From the NCBI RefSeq assembly GCF_003051005.1, contig NZ_QAOW01000003.1, forward strand, positions 62,001 to 126,000: a stretch of DNA of 64,000 bases. Reading direction: 5' to 3'. This document shows positions 56,810 to 64,000 of this stretch, one piece after another (within the stretch, counting starts at the first letter, position 1; each line of letters opens with the position of its first letter). This stretch comes from Rhodococcus sp. OK519 (lineage in GTDB: Bacteria; Actinomycetota; Actinomycetes; Mycobacteriales; Mycobacteriaceae). Below the pieces are notes generated by a model. That model did no database searches. It was not told the DNA's origin and saw only the letters and a program-made list of their open reading frames with translations. Both the position numbers and the translations under genes were made by a program.

Positions 56810-57955
56810 ATGACTACCCATTCAACCGTGCCGCGTGGCGTGAACACCGACGTCACCAAGACCGCAACCGACCTCACGGCGCTCCGGCAGAGCCTCGAAC
56901 GCTGGATCCGGATCCGACTCGGCACATCGACCGCCCGCATCTCCGGCCTGCGCATGCCGTCGGAGTCCGGAATGTCGAGCATCTCGGTGCTGTTCACGGC
57001 CGAGTGGGACGAGGGCGGGGCGGCGCAGGGGGCCGACCTCGTCGCTCGTCTGACACCCGAGGCCAGCGCCCTCCCGGTCTTCCCGGGCTACGACCTCGAA
57101 CGCCAGGCCGCCGTCATGCGGGCCGTCGCGACCCACAGTTCGGTGCCGGTGCCGCGCGTCCGGTGGATCGAACTGTCGCCCGACATCCTGGGGCAACCGT
57201 TCATCGTGATGGATCGCGTCGAGGGCGTGGTTCCGACCGACAATCCCCCGTACGTCTTCGGAGGTTGGCTGCAGGACGCGACGGAGGCCCAGCGGAACGT
57301 CCTGCAGCGCACCTCGGTCGAAGCCCTGGCCGGGATCCACTCGATCCCCGATCCCGGCTCCCTGCTGCCCGATCTCGCTCCGGGATCCCCACACGACGCG
57401 CTCCGGCGACACGTCGAATCCGAGCGCGCGTACTACGAATGGACCCGCAACGAAGGCGGCCTCCGGATCCCTCTGCTCGACCGAGGATTCGAGTGGCTCG
57501 ACGACCACTGGCCGCGTTCGCCGTCGGCGTCCGTGCTGTGCTGGGGCGACTCGCGGATCGGCAACATCATGTACCGGGACTTCCGGCCGGCGGCCGTACT
57601 CGACTGGGAGATGGCGACACTCGCGCCACGCGAGCTGGACGTCGCGTGGTTCGTCTTCTTCCACCGAATGTTCCAGGACATGGCGCAGCAGTTCGGCCGG
57701 CCGGGACTGCCGGCCTTCGCACGCCGGTCGGACGTGGTCGAACTGTACGAGGCTTGTACCGGCGTCGTACTGCGCGACCTCGATTTCTACCTCGTGTACG
57801 CCGCTGTCCGGAACGGGATCATTTTCTCCCGCATCAAGCAGCGTTCCGTCCACTTCGGCGACACCCCGGCACCCGAGCATCCCGACGAATACATCCTGCA
57901 TCACCGCATGCTCGGCCGCCTGCTCGACGGCGACTACGACTGGGAGGCCCTGTAA
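56810..57955 (+). CDS. Phosphotransferase-family (APH-like) protein
   Basis: A 381-residue kinase-fold protein with APH features: LERQAAVMRAVATHSSVPVPRVRWIE, FIVMDRVEGVVPTD, the catalytic loop LCWGDSRIGNIMYRD (Asp and Asn ligands) and the Mg-binding AVLDWEMATLAPRELDVAW. Such proteins are common in sterol and bile-acid gene clusters and resemble the kinase part of ACAD10/11, so they may phosphorylate a hydroxylated side chain. It starts 29 bp after the P450 stop. The ATG at 56810 has a GAAGGCAGG ribosome binding site. Substrate inferred from context only. Confidence 0.85.
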   Translation: MTTHSTVPRGVNTDVTKTATDLTALRQSLERWIRIRLGTSTARISGLRMPSESGMSSISVLFTAEWDEGGAAQGADLVARLTPEASALPVFPGYDLERQAAVMRAVATHSSVPVPRVRWIELSPDILGQPFIVMDRVEGVVPTDNPPYVFGGWLQDATEAQRNVLQRTSVEALAGIHSIPDPGSLLPDLAPGSPHDALRRHVESERAYYEWTRNEGGLRIPLLDRGFEWLDDHWPRSPSASVLCWGDSRIGNIMYRDFRPAAVLDWEMATLAPRELDVAWFVFFHRMFQDMAQQFGRPGLPAFARRSDVVELYEACTGVVLRDLDFYLVYAAVRNGIIFSRIKQRSVHFGDTPAPEHPDEYILHHRMLGRLLDGDYDWEAL

Positions 57956-58020
57956 ATCCCGACCCTCGGTGATCAAGCCGCTCCAACGATTCCGCAGTCT
58001 CCGAACGGAAGAAGATACGA

Positions 58021-59634
58021 ATGAAACGATCGTCACTGGCCCGCGCCGGGATCGCACTGACCGCCCTGACCGCCGCGGCGGCGCTCCTGGTCGGGTGTGC
58101 GGGCGGCGGCACGAACTCGGCGACCGACGCCTCCGATGTCACGACGGGCCTCGTCGGCGAGCAGTCCGACGCGGGCGACCCGGTCTCGGGCGGCACGCTG
58201 TCGTACGCCACGTACAACGGGGTGGCCAGTCTGGATCCGGCCGACCGGCAGGACGGCGGCGCCACCGGTGGCAGCGAGATGGCGGCGATCTACGACCTGC
58301 TGATGCGCTACGACACCGCGACGAAGCAATTTCAGCCGCAGTTGGCGCAGTCGCTGACTCCCAACGGCGACAACACCGTCTGGACACTGAAGCTGCGTGA
58401 CGGGGCCGAGTTCAGCGACGGCACCCCGGTGGATGCGTCGGCGGTGCAGTGGAGCATCAACCACTACCTGGAGAAGAAGGGCACCCACACCCAGGTGTGG
58501 AAGGTGTCGGTGGACAACGTGCAGTCCCCGGACCCGGCCACGGTGGTGTTCACCCTGAAGCAGCCGTGGAACGAGTTCCCGATCCTGTTCACCACCGGCC
58601 CCGGCATGATCGTCGCGCCGACGTCGATGGCATCCGGCAAGTTCGCCCCCGTCGGCGCCGGCCCGTTCACGGTCGAGAAGTTCGCGTCGCAGAACGAACT
58701 GGTGCTGGCGGCCAACCCGGGCTACTGGGACGGCAAGCCGAACCTCGACACGCTCCGTTTCCCTGCCATCGTCGGCGAGCAGGCCAAGCTCGACGCGCTG
58801 CACACCGGCGGCATCCAGGCCGCGTATCTGCGCGCCGCGGACGTCGTCAACAACGCACTCGAGGCGGGCGACGCCGGCTACGTCTACACCGTCAGCATGG
58901 GCAGCGTGCAGGCGCTGAACCAGCGGGAGGGCCGGGCGGCGTCGGATCCGCGAGTCCGCAAGGCCATCGTGTCGGCGCTGAATCCCCAGACCTTCACCGA
59001 TCGCGGCGAGGGCGGCTTCGGCATGCCGGGCACGGACATGTTCCAGTCCTGGTCGCAGTGGCACGGTGACGTGTCCGGCCCCGGCTACGACCCGGAGGCG
59101 GCCAAGAAGCTCGTCGCCGAGGCCAAGGCCGACGGCTACGACGGCAAGCTCAAGTACGCCGGACTCAACGAACCCGGCGCACAGCGACGGGCGCTCGCGA
59201 TCCAGTCGATGCTGCAGTCCGTCGGTTTCACCGTCGACATCGTCTACAACACCGGCATCAACGATCTGGTCAAGATGATGTACGCCCAGCACGACTTCGA
59301 CCTGGGCGAGTCCGGCTTCAACGTTCTCGACGAGTCGCCGTTCATGCGCATGTACGGAAACCTCGCCGGCGCGTCGACGTCCAACGTCCTCGGCTACCAG
59401 AACCCGGAGATGGACGCGCTGCTCGGCAAGCTGCAGACCGCGGCCACCGACGACGAGCGCCGCCAGGTCCTCGAGGACATCCAGACTCTCGTGAACGAGA
59501 CCAATCCGATGATGGTGCTGGGCGCGGGCAAGTACTTCATCCCGTGGAGCAAGGACGCACACGGCATCACCCCCAGCGCCGACGGCATCATGCTGTTCGG
59601 AAACGCTTGGCTCACTCCGGCTTCGGCGTCGTAA
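58021..59634 (+). CDS. ABC transporter solute-binding lipoprotein, peptide/opine family 5
   Basis: A 537-residue SBP_bac_5 protein. A lipobox signal (AAAALLVGCAGGG, Cys near residue 26) anchors it outside the membrane. The core has GGTLSYATYNGVASLDPAD, LAQSLTPNGDNTVWTLKLRDGAEFSDGTPVDASAVQWSIN, GAGPFTVEKF and NPGYWDGKPNLDTLRF. The family binds oligopeptides, nickel chelates or other small molecules. No permease or ATPase genes follow, so partners must be elsewhere. It starts about 65 bp after the phosphotransferase, and a stem terminator follows at 59666-59698. Confidence 0.9.
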   Translation: MKRSSLARAGIALTALTAAAALLVGCAGGGTNSATDASDVTTGLVGEQSDAGDPVSGGTLSYATYNGVASLDPADRQDGGATGGSEMAAIYDLLMRYDTATKQFQPQLAQSLTPNGDNTVWTLKLRDGAEFSDGTPVDASAVQWSINHYLEKKGTHTQVWKVSVDNVQSPDPATVVFTLKQPWNEFPILFTTGPGMIVAPTSMASGKFAPVGAGPFTVEKFASQNELVLAANPGYWDGKPNLDTLRFPAIVGEQAKLDALHTGGIQAAYLRAADVVNNALEAGDAGYVYTVSMGSVQALNQREGRAASDPRVRKAIVSALNPQTFTDRGEGGFGMPGTDMFQSWSQWHGDVSGPGYDPEAAKKLVAEAKADGYDGKLKYAGLNEPGAQRRALAIQSMLQSVGFTVDIVYNTGINDLVKMMYAQHDFDLGESGFNVLDESPFMRMYGNLAGASTSNVLGYQNPEMDALLGKLQTAATDDERRQVLEDIQTLVNETNPMMVLGAGKYFIPWSKDAHGITPSADGIMLFGNAWLTPASAS

Positions 59635-59665
59635 GGATCGTCTTCGCACCGTCGTCCGAGTCACG

Positions 59666-59698
59666 ATCGGGCGGGCTCCACACCGGGGCCCGCCCGAT
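59666..59698 (+). terminator. Terminator after the solute-binding protein gene
   Basis: Perfect 11-bp arms (ATCGGGCGGGC / GCCCGCCCGAT) with an 11-base loop, followed by TCGTGTTTTCGT. It isolates the riboswitch-metE transcript from the upstream run. Confidence 0.75.
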
Positions 59699-59715
59699 TC
59701 GTGTTTTCGTGGGCC

Positions 59716-59973
59716 TATGCTGGAGGTGCAGCTGGTTCGCCGGGTGCGGTCGTGAGGAGCCCCGAAGACCGTCGCTCGGCGTCGAAGCATCCGTGGTCGC
59801 GAGACCGACGGATGTGAGAGGGAACCCGGTGGAAGTCCGGGACTGTCCCGCAGCGGTAAGTGGGAACGACCGCCGTCACACGCACTGGACCGACAGGTCT
59901 GGGAAGCGACGGCCAGTAGATTTCCGGCAGGTTTCGTTCCTGCCCGAGCGCCCACGAGTCCGAAGACCTGCCG
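59716..59973 (+). ncRNA. Cobalamin (B12) riboswitch upstream of metE
   Basis: It carries the conserved core GGGAACCCGGTGGAAGTCCG, then GGGACTGTCCCGCAGCGGTA, and the B12 box AGTCCGAAGACCTGCC near its 3' end. Together these are diagnostic of AdoCbl/MeCbl riboswitches. The 5' boundary is approximate (GCAGCTGGTTCGCCGGGTGC region). It should shut off the B12-independent methionine synthase when B12 is available. Confidence 0.92.
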
Positions 59974-59978
59974 ACTGT

Positions 59979-59999
59979 GTCGGGCACGCCGTGCCCGAC
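59979..59999 (+). terminator. Hairpin in the expression platform of the B12 riboswitch
   Basis: GTCGGGCAC-GCC-GTGCCCGAC, nine-base perfect arms immediately after the B12 box. It could be the regulated terminator, although no T-run follows. Confidence 0.5.
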
Positions 60000-60136
60000 G
60001 GTCCACCGCCTCGAGGAAAAGGCGAGTAGATCGGCTCGGTACTTCGTGCTGCCCGCTGGCGGGCGCACCCCCAGGGCTCGTTCTGTTCTCGTCTGCCGGC
60101 GGTGACCATCCACGCTGTGAGCAACTGGAGAACACC

Positions 60137-62398
60137 GTGACATTCGCTTTCACCGCAACCGTTCTGGGGTCCCCCCGCATCGGGCCCCGCCGCGAACTGA
60201 AGAAGGCCGTCGAGTCCTACTGGGCCGGGAAGCTCGACGCCGACGCACTCGAGTCGGTCGGCAAGGACCTGCGTCGTCAGACCTGGGCCGAACTGGTCGA
60301 CGCCGGATTCGATTCCGTCCCCGTCGGCACCTTCTCGTACTACGACCAGATGCTCGATACCGCGGTCATGCTCGGCGCACTGCCCGCGCGGGTCGCCGGC
60401 ATCGACAACGAACTGGATCGCTACTTCGCGGCCGCCCGCGGCAACTCCGAGGTGACGCCCCTCGAGATGACGAAGTGGTTCGACACCAACTACCACTACC
60501 TGGTCCCCGAGATCACCCCCGCAACGACATTCACGCTGAACCCGGCGAAGGTGCTCGGCGAAGTCGCCGAGGCGAAGGCCCTCGGCGTCCCCGCGCGTCC
60601 CGTCGTGATCGGACCGGTCACCTTCCTGCTGCTCGCGAAGTTCGAGGGCGGCGCCCCGCTCGATCGCCTGGACGAGATCGTGCCGCTCTACGCGGATCTG
60701 CTCAGCCGTCTGGCCGACGCGGGCATCGAATGGGTGCAGATCGACGAGCCCGCACTCGTCGCCGACCGGACCGACGCCGAACTGGCCGCGACCCGCTCGG
60801 TCTACGACCGTCTCTCCGCGCTCGACCATCGTCCCGCGATCCTCGTCGCGTCGTACTTCGGTGACCTCGGACCGGCACTGCCGGCGCTCGTGGAGACGGG
60901 CGTCGAGGGCATTGCCGTCGACCTCGTCGCGGGATCGCTGGGTTCCGTCGTCGAGGTGCCGGGCATCGAGCGCAAGCATCTGGTCGCCGGTGTCGTCGAC
61001 GGCCGCAACATCTGGCGCAGCGGGCTCGACGGATCGCTCGATGCCCTCGAAACCCTGCGGGAGCGTGCGGGTTCGGTGGCCGTGTCCACGTCCTGCTCGC
61101 TACTGCACGTGCCGTACAGCCTCGACGGCGAGGACGCGATCGACGGCGCATTGCGGTCGTGGCTGGCGTTCGGATCCGAGAAGATCCGCGAGGTCGCCAC
61201 GCTCGCGACCGGACTGAGCTCGGGACGCGACGCGATCGCCCGCGAGCTGTCCGAGACACGCGCGGCGGCGGCGACCCGCGCCGCGGATCCGCGGCTGCAC
61301 GACGATGCGATTCGCGACCGTCTCGCGGCACTGACGGAGGCTGACCGCAATCGACGTCCGGCGGCGGAGCGTCGCGTCGTGCAGGCAGCCGAGCTGCCGC
61401 TGCCGCAGCTGCCGACCACCACGATCGGGTCGTACCCGCAGACCACCGCGATCCGCGTGGCGCGCGCCGCGCTGCGCAAGGGCGAGATCGATCAGGCAGA
61501 GTACCAGCGCCGCATGCAGGGCGAGATCGCCGATGTGATTGCACTGCAAGAGAAGCTCGACCTGGATGTATTGGTTCACGGTGAGCCCGAGCGCAACGAC
61601 ATGGTGCAGTACTTCGCCGAGCAGCTCGACGGCTTCTTCGCGACCGCGAACGGCTGGGTGCAGTCGTACGGCAGCCGCTGCGTCCGTCCGCCGATCCTGT
61701 TCGGTGACGTGCGCCGCCCGAAGCCGATGACGGTCGAATGGTTCACGTACGCACAGTCGCTCACCGACAAGCCGGTCAAAGGGATGCTCACCGGCCCGGT
61801 GACGATCCTGGCGTGGTCGTTCGTTCGGGACGACCAGCCGCTCGCGGAGTCGGCCGACCAGGTCGCGCTGGCGATCCGCGACGAGACGGTCGACCTGGAG
61901 GCGTCCGGCGCGACGGTGATCCAGGTGGACGAGCCCGCGCTGCGCGAACTGCTGCCGCTGCGGGCCGCCGACCAGCGCGCCTACCTGGACTGGGCCGTCG
62001 GCGCGTTCCTGCTGTCGACGTCGGGCGTCGCCGACACGACCGCGATCCACACCCACCTCTGCTACTCGGAGTTCGGTGAGGTGATCGGGGCCATCGCGGG
62101 GCTGGACGCGGACGTCACGTCCATCGAGGCGGCCCGCTCACACATGGAGGTGCTCGACGACCTCAATGCCGTCGGTTTCGATCTGGGTGTCGGGCCGGGC
62201 GTCTACGACATCCACTCGCCGCGTGTGCCGTCCGTCGACGAGATCGCCGGGTCGCTGCGCGCCGCGTTGAAGGCCGTCCCCGCCGAGCGGCTGTGGGTGA
62301 ATCCCGACTGCGGCCTCAAGACCCGCGGACCGGTCGAGGTCGAGGCGTCGCTACGCAACCTCGTCGAGGCCGCGCGAGTGGTGCGCGCGGAGATCTGA
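60137..62398 (+). CDS. metE: Cobalamin-independent methionine synthase
   Basis: A 753-residue double-barrel enzyme (5-methyltetrahydropteroyltriglutamate-homocysteine methyltransferase). The N-terminal half begins [25 protein letters not shown]. The C-terminal catalytic half has [31 protein letters not shown] and [16 protein letters not shown]. The zinc ligands appear in HTHLCYSEF (His and Cys) and in NPDCGLKTR (Cys). It transfers a methyl group from methyl-THF to homocysteine. Start GTG at 60137. Regulated by the upstream B12 riboswitch. Confidence 0.96.
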   Translation: MTFAFTATVLGSPRIGPRRELKKAVESYWAGKLDADALESVGKDLRRQTWAELVDAGFDSVPVGTFSYYDQMLDTAVMLGALPARVAGIDNELDRYFAAARGNSEVTPLEMTKWFDTNYHYLVPEITPATTFTLNPAKVLGEVAEAKALGVPARPVVIGPVTFLLLAKFEGGAPLDRLDEIVPLYADLLSRLADAGIEWVQIDEPALVADRTDAELAATRSVYDRLSALDHRPAILVASYFGDLGPALPALVETGVEGIAVDLVAGSLGSVVEVPGIERKHLVAGVVDGRNIWRSGLDGSLDALETLRERAGSVAVSTSCSLLHVPYSLDGEDAIDGALRSWLAFGSEKIREVATLATGLSSGRDAIARELSETRAAAATRAADPRLHDDAIRDRLAALTEADRNRRPAAERRVVQAAELPLPQLPTTTIGSYPQTTAIRVARAALRKGEIDQAEYQRRMQGEIADVIALQEKLDLDVLVHGEPERNDMVQYFAEQLDGFFATANGWVQSYGSRCVRPPILFGDVRRPKPMTVEWFTYAQSLTDKPVKGMLTGPVTILAWSFVRDDQPLAESADQVALAIRDETVDLEASGATVIQVDEPALRELLPLRAADQRAYLDWAVGAFLLSTSGVADTTAIHTHLCYSEFGEVIGAIAGLDADVTSIEAARSHMEVLDDLNAVGFDLGVGPGVYDIHSPRVPSVDEIAGSLRAALKAVPAERLWVNPDCGLKTRGPVEVEASLRNLVEAARVVRAEI

Positions 62399-62406
62399 TC
62401 GAACGA

Positions 62407-62435
62407 TGGTGGGACCCCGGGTCGGGGTCCCACCA
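62407..62435. terminator. Bidirectional terminator between metE and the dehydrogenase
   Basis: Perfect 12-bp arms TGGTGGGACCCC / GGGGTCCCACCA with a five-base loop, between convergent stops. No long T-run on either side. Confidence 0.7.
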
Positions 62436-62446
62436 CTCGATGACGG

Positions 62447-63328
62447 CTACTCCCCCGCCAGCCCGGCCCGGCGCCGGGTGGCCTCGGTGATCGCGGACCA
62501 GTCCTGGTCGGCCTGCCCGTGCGCGAGGGCGTCGAGGAACAGATCCTCGAGCACACTGCCGAAGGGCAGGCCGACATTCGCGTCGTGCGCCTGGGACAGG
62601 GCTAGTCGGACGTCCTTCAGCCCCAAGGGGAGCCGGAATCCGGCGGGCTCGTAGCGGCGCTGCGCGATCATGGCGCCGTAGCCCTCGTAGACGCCGCCCG
62701 GGAAGAGGCTGTCGTTCATGATCTCCATGAGCAACTCCGGCGAGCCGCCGACCTTCTCAGCCACCGTCGTCGCCTCGGCCATCGCCTGAATCGCATTGGC
62801 GATCAAATAGTTTCCCAGAATCTTGACGACATTGGCCTGCTTGGGGTCGTCGCCGATCCGCCATGTGCGACGTCCGATCACGTCGAGCATCGGTGTCACT
62901 CCGTCGACCGCGCCCGGATCCCCCGCCGCGAGCACGGTGAGGTTCCCGGCCTCGGCCACCTCGGCCCGCCCGAACACGGGCGCGGCCACGTAGAAGATGC
63001 CCTTGTCACTCAGCCGCGACTCCGCCTCGGCAGACATACCGGGGCTGACCGTGGCCAGATTGACGTGGACCGAACCGGGTTTGGCAACCTGCAGCGACGG
63101 CGCGGACAGCACCGAATCCGCGAACGCGTGATCGTCCGCCAGCGAACTGAACACGACGGACTTGTGCAGCACCTCCGCCAGATCGGACGCCTCGGACGCC
63201 CCGTAATCGACGACACTCGCGGCTTTGCCCGGACTGCGATTCCACACCGTCACGTCGTAGTCGGCACGTGCGAGGTTGCGCGCCATGGGGCGCCCCATCG
63301 TGCCCATGCCCAGAAATCCGATGTCCAC
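62447..63328 (-). CDS. Beta-hydroxyacid dehydrogenase family (3-hydroxyisobutyrate/6-PGDH-like)
   Basis: A 293-residue NAD(P)-dependent oxidoreductase. The Rossmann motif is DIGFLGMGTMGRPMARNLARADYDVTVWNRSPGKA. The substrate block is near VHVNLATVSPGMSAEAESRLSDKG, and the catalytic Lys is in NVVKILGNYLIANAIQAMAEATTVAEK. Members oxidise 3-hydroxyacids such as hydroxyisobutyrate or reduce succinic semialdehyde; substrate not determined. Its ATG at 63328 follows the gap that contains a secreted-protein remnant. Confidence 0.9.
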   Translation of the reverse strand: MDIGFLGMGTMGRPMARNLARADYDVTVWNRSPGKAASVVDYGASEASDLAEVLHKSVVFSSLADDHAFADSVLSAPSLQVAKPGSVHVNLATVSPGMSAEAESRLSDKGIFYVAAPVFGRAEVAEAGNLTVLAAGDPGAVDGVTPMLDVIGRRTWRIGDDPKQANVVKILGNYLIANAIQAMAEATTVAEKVGGSPELLMEIMNDSLFPGGVYEGYGAMIAQRRYEPAGFRLPLGLKDVRLALSQAHDANVGLPFGSVLEDLFLDALAHGQADQDWSAITEATRRRAGLAGE

Positions 63329-63383
63329 GCCCGACTCCTCGCGATCGATTGGATGCGGTCACGGCTCGATCCACTCTAACCCC

Positions 63384-63593
63384 GAATCCGTTCCCGGGCC
63401 GGGGGTCTACCGGGTGCAATGGGACAACCTCACCACAGGCGCGGCGGGCGCGTCCGCGGTCGGCGGCAGCGGTCCGACGGCCGTACAGACCGGCCCCGGT
63501 GTGGTGACCGCGGCAATCCTCGCAGTTGGACCACCCGGCGAGCCGGAAACGAACCAGATCAGGACGCCGGCGGATACGGCAGTCGACTACTGA
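63384..63593 (+). pseudogene. Possible C-terminal remnant of a secreted-protein gene
   Basis: An open frame reading GPGVYRVQWDNLTTGAAGASA ... TGPGVVTAAILAV ... TPADTAVDY resembles the beta-sandwich end of small mycobacterial exported proteins. There is no signal peptide or credible start upstream, since the frame runs into the start region of the dehydrogenase gene. The end overlaps the convergent regulator gene. Could be a decayed gene or a chance frame. Confidence 0.3.
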
Positions 63594-64000
63594 AGTCGAC
63601 GTCCACGCGCACCGGGCGTCCGATCTGGGGAAACGCCCGCTGTGCGCAATTCGTCCGCTCGCAGATCTTGCAGCCGGCACCGATCGGGACCGGTGACATC
63701 TGCTCGTCCAGGCGCAGGCCACGCGAGTAGACCAGCCTGTCGGCGTGCGTGATGTCGCAACCGAGGCCGATGGCGAAGCTGCGCTCGGATGTCCCGTACG
63801 GCCGGGCGCCGTCGTCCGTCGTCCGGGCGATCCACAGATAGGTGCGCCCGTCCGGCATCTGCGCCACCTGCGTGACGATGCGACCCGGGGTACCGAACGC
63901 GTCGTGCACCACCCACAGCGGGCAACTGCCGCCGACACGAGAGAAATGGAATGCTGTGGCGGACTGACGCTTCGAGATGTTTCCCGCCCGGTCGGTGCGG
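63559..64000 (-). CDS. RamB-like XRE/ImmA regulator, C-terminal part (gene runs off the right edge)
   Basis: The last 146 residues of a minus-strand gene that continues past base 64000. Readable parts are GNISKRQSATAFHFSRVGGSCPLWVVHDAF, QVAQMPDGRTYLWIARTT, SFAIGLGCDITHADRLVYSRGL and PIGAGCKICERTNCAQRAFPQIGRPV. The Cys set (GSCPLW, GLGCDI, GCKICERTNC) fits the C-terminal DUF2083 domain of RamB-type regulators, which control glyoxylate and acetate or propionate metabolism in Corynebacterineae. The N-terminal HTH and IrrE-like part are outside the window. Confidence 0.82.
   Translation of the reverse strand, partial: RTDRAGNISKRQSATAFHFSRVGGSCPLWVVHDAFGTPGRIVTQVAQMPDGRTYLWIARTTDDGARPYGTSERSFAIGLGCDITHADRLVYSRGLRLDEQMSPVPIGAGCKICERTNCAQRAFPQIGRPVRVDVDFSSRLPYPPAS

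Noticed and set aside
1-64000. tRNA, rRNA, insertion sequences, prophage or replication origin
   Set aside because: No cloverleaf, transposase, integrase, terminal repeat pair or DnaA-box cluster was recognised by eye.

Overview
The window is GC-rich DNA from a mycolic-acid actinobacterium, most likely Rhodococcus or a close relative. Supporting signs are an Rpf resuscitation factor, a WhiB7-type regulator, a lone MCE protein, a bacterial XPB helicase, a CYP125-like P450, actinobacterial families DUF2530, DUF2771, DUF3027 and DUF3239, many GTG starts and many apparently leaderless starts. From memory, the order dapC - XPB - helicase-associated protein - rpfA - cspB - DUF2771 - MFS - DUF2530 - MarR resembles the Rv0858c-Rv0880 stretch of Mycobacterium tuberculosis. 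The chromosome backbone therefore looks conserved, with lineage-specific insertions.

Layout. 1-10.6 kb: truncated MFS, MarR regulator, purine permease, DUF2530, then a coupled minus-strand operon (DUF3027, large Hsp90/sacsin-like ATPase, PAP2 phosphatase), a glutaminyl cyclase lipoprotein, MFS, DUF2771 and a CspB-type cold-shock protein. 10.6-20.3 kb is inserted relative to the mycobacterial order: a cyclase plus thiamine-diphosphate enzyme operon, then two convergent export modules. Each module has its own SipW-type signal peptidase and SipW/TasA-type substrates, and both are preceded by the same 23-bp element at the same distance from a -10-like box. 20.3-27.5 kb: rpfA behind a c-di-AMP (ydaO) riboswitch, the XPB pair, three tiny genes and two membrane proteins. 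27.7-34.7 kb: a lone MCE gene and a carotenoid operon (cruF-like hydratase, glycosyltransferase, crtI, crtB, idi).

34.8-38.7 kb: an ECF41 sigma factor with its usual carboxymuconolactone-decarboxylase partner, dapC and an AraC regulator. 38.7-41 kb: WhiB7-like protein and an SRPBCC/ArsR/SRPBCC operon. 41.1-46.6 kb: a SigF partner-switching operon (STAS, two RsbW-like kinases, sigma) facing a three-gene operon (SpoIIE-type phosphatase with receiver, CHASE3 histidine kinase, Rcp1-like receiver), which plausibly form one stress-signalling circuit. 46.7-54.5 kb: TetR/hydrolase, VOC protein, secreted Gly/Ser-tailed protein, DAHP synthase behind an aromatic leader peptide (Tyr-Phe-Trp-Phe), a second ArsR/SRPBCC pair, a DUF4303-like protein and a nitroreductase. 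54.5-64 kb: an ABC ATPase remnant, TetR facing a P450 / phosphotransferase / solute-binding-protein run across a 25-bp palindrome, metE behind a cobalamin riboswitch, a beta-hydroxyacid dehydrogenase and the 3' part of a RamB-like regulator.

All family assignments rest on reading motifs by eye; no database search was run. No tRNA, rRNA, insertion sequence or CRISPR array was seen.
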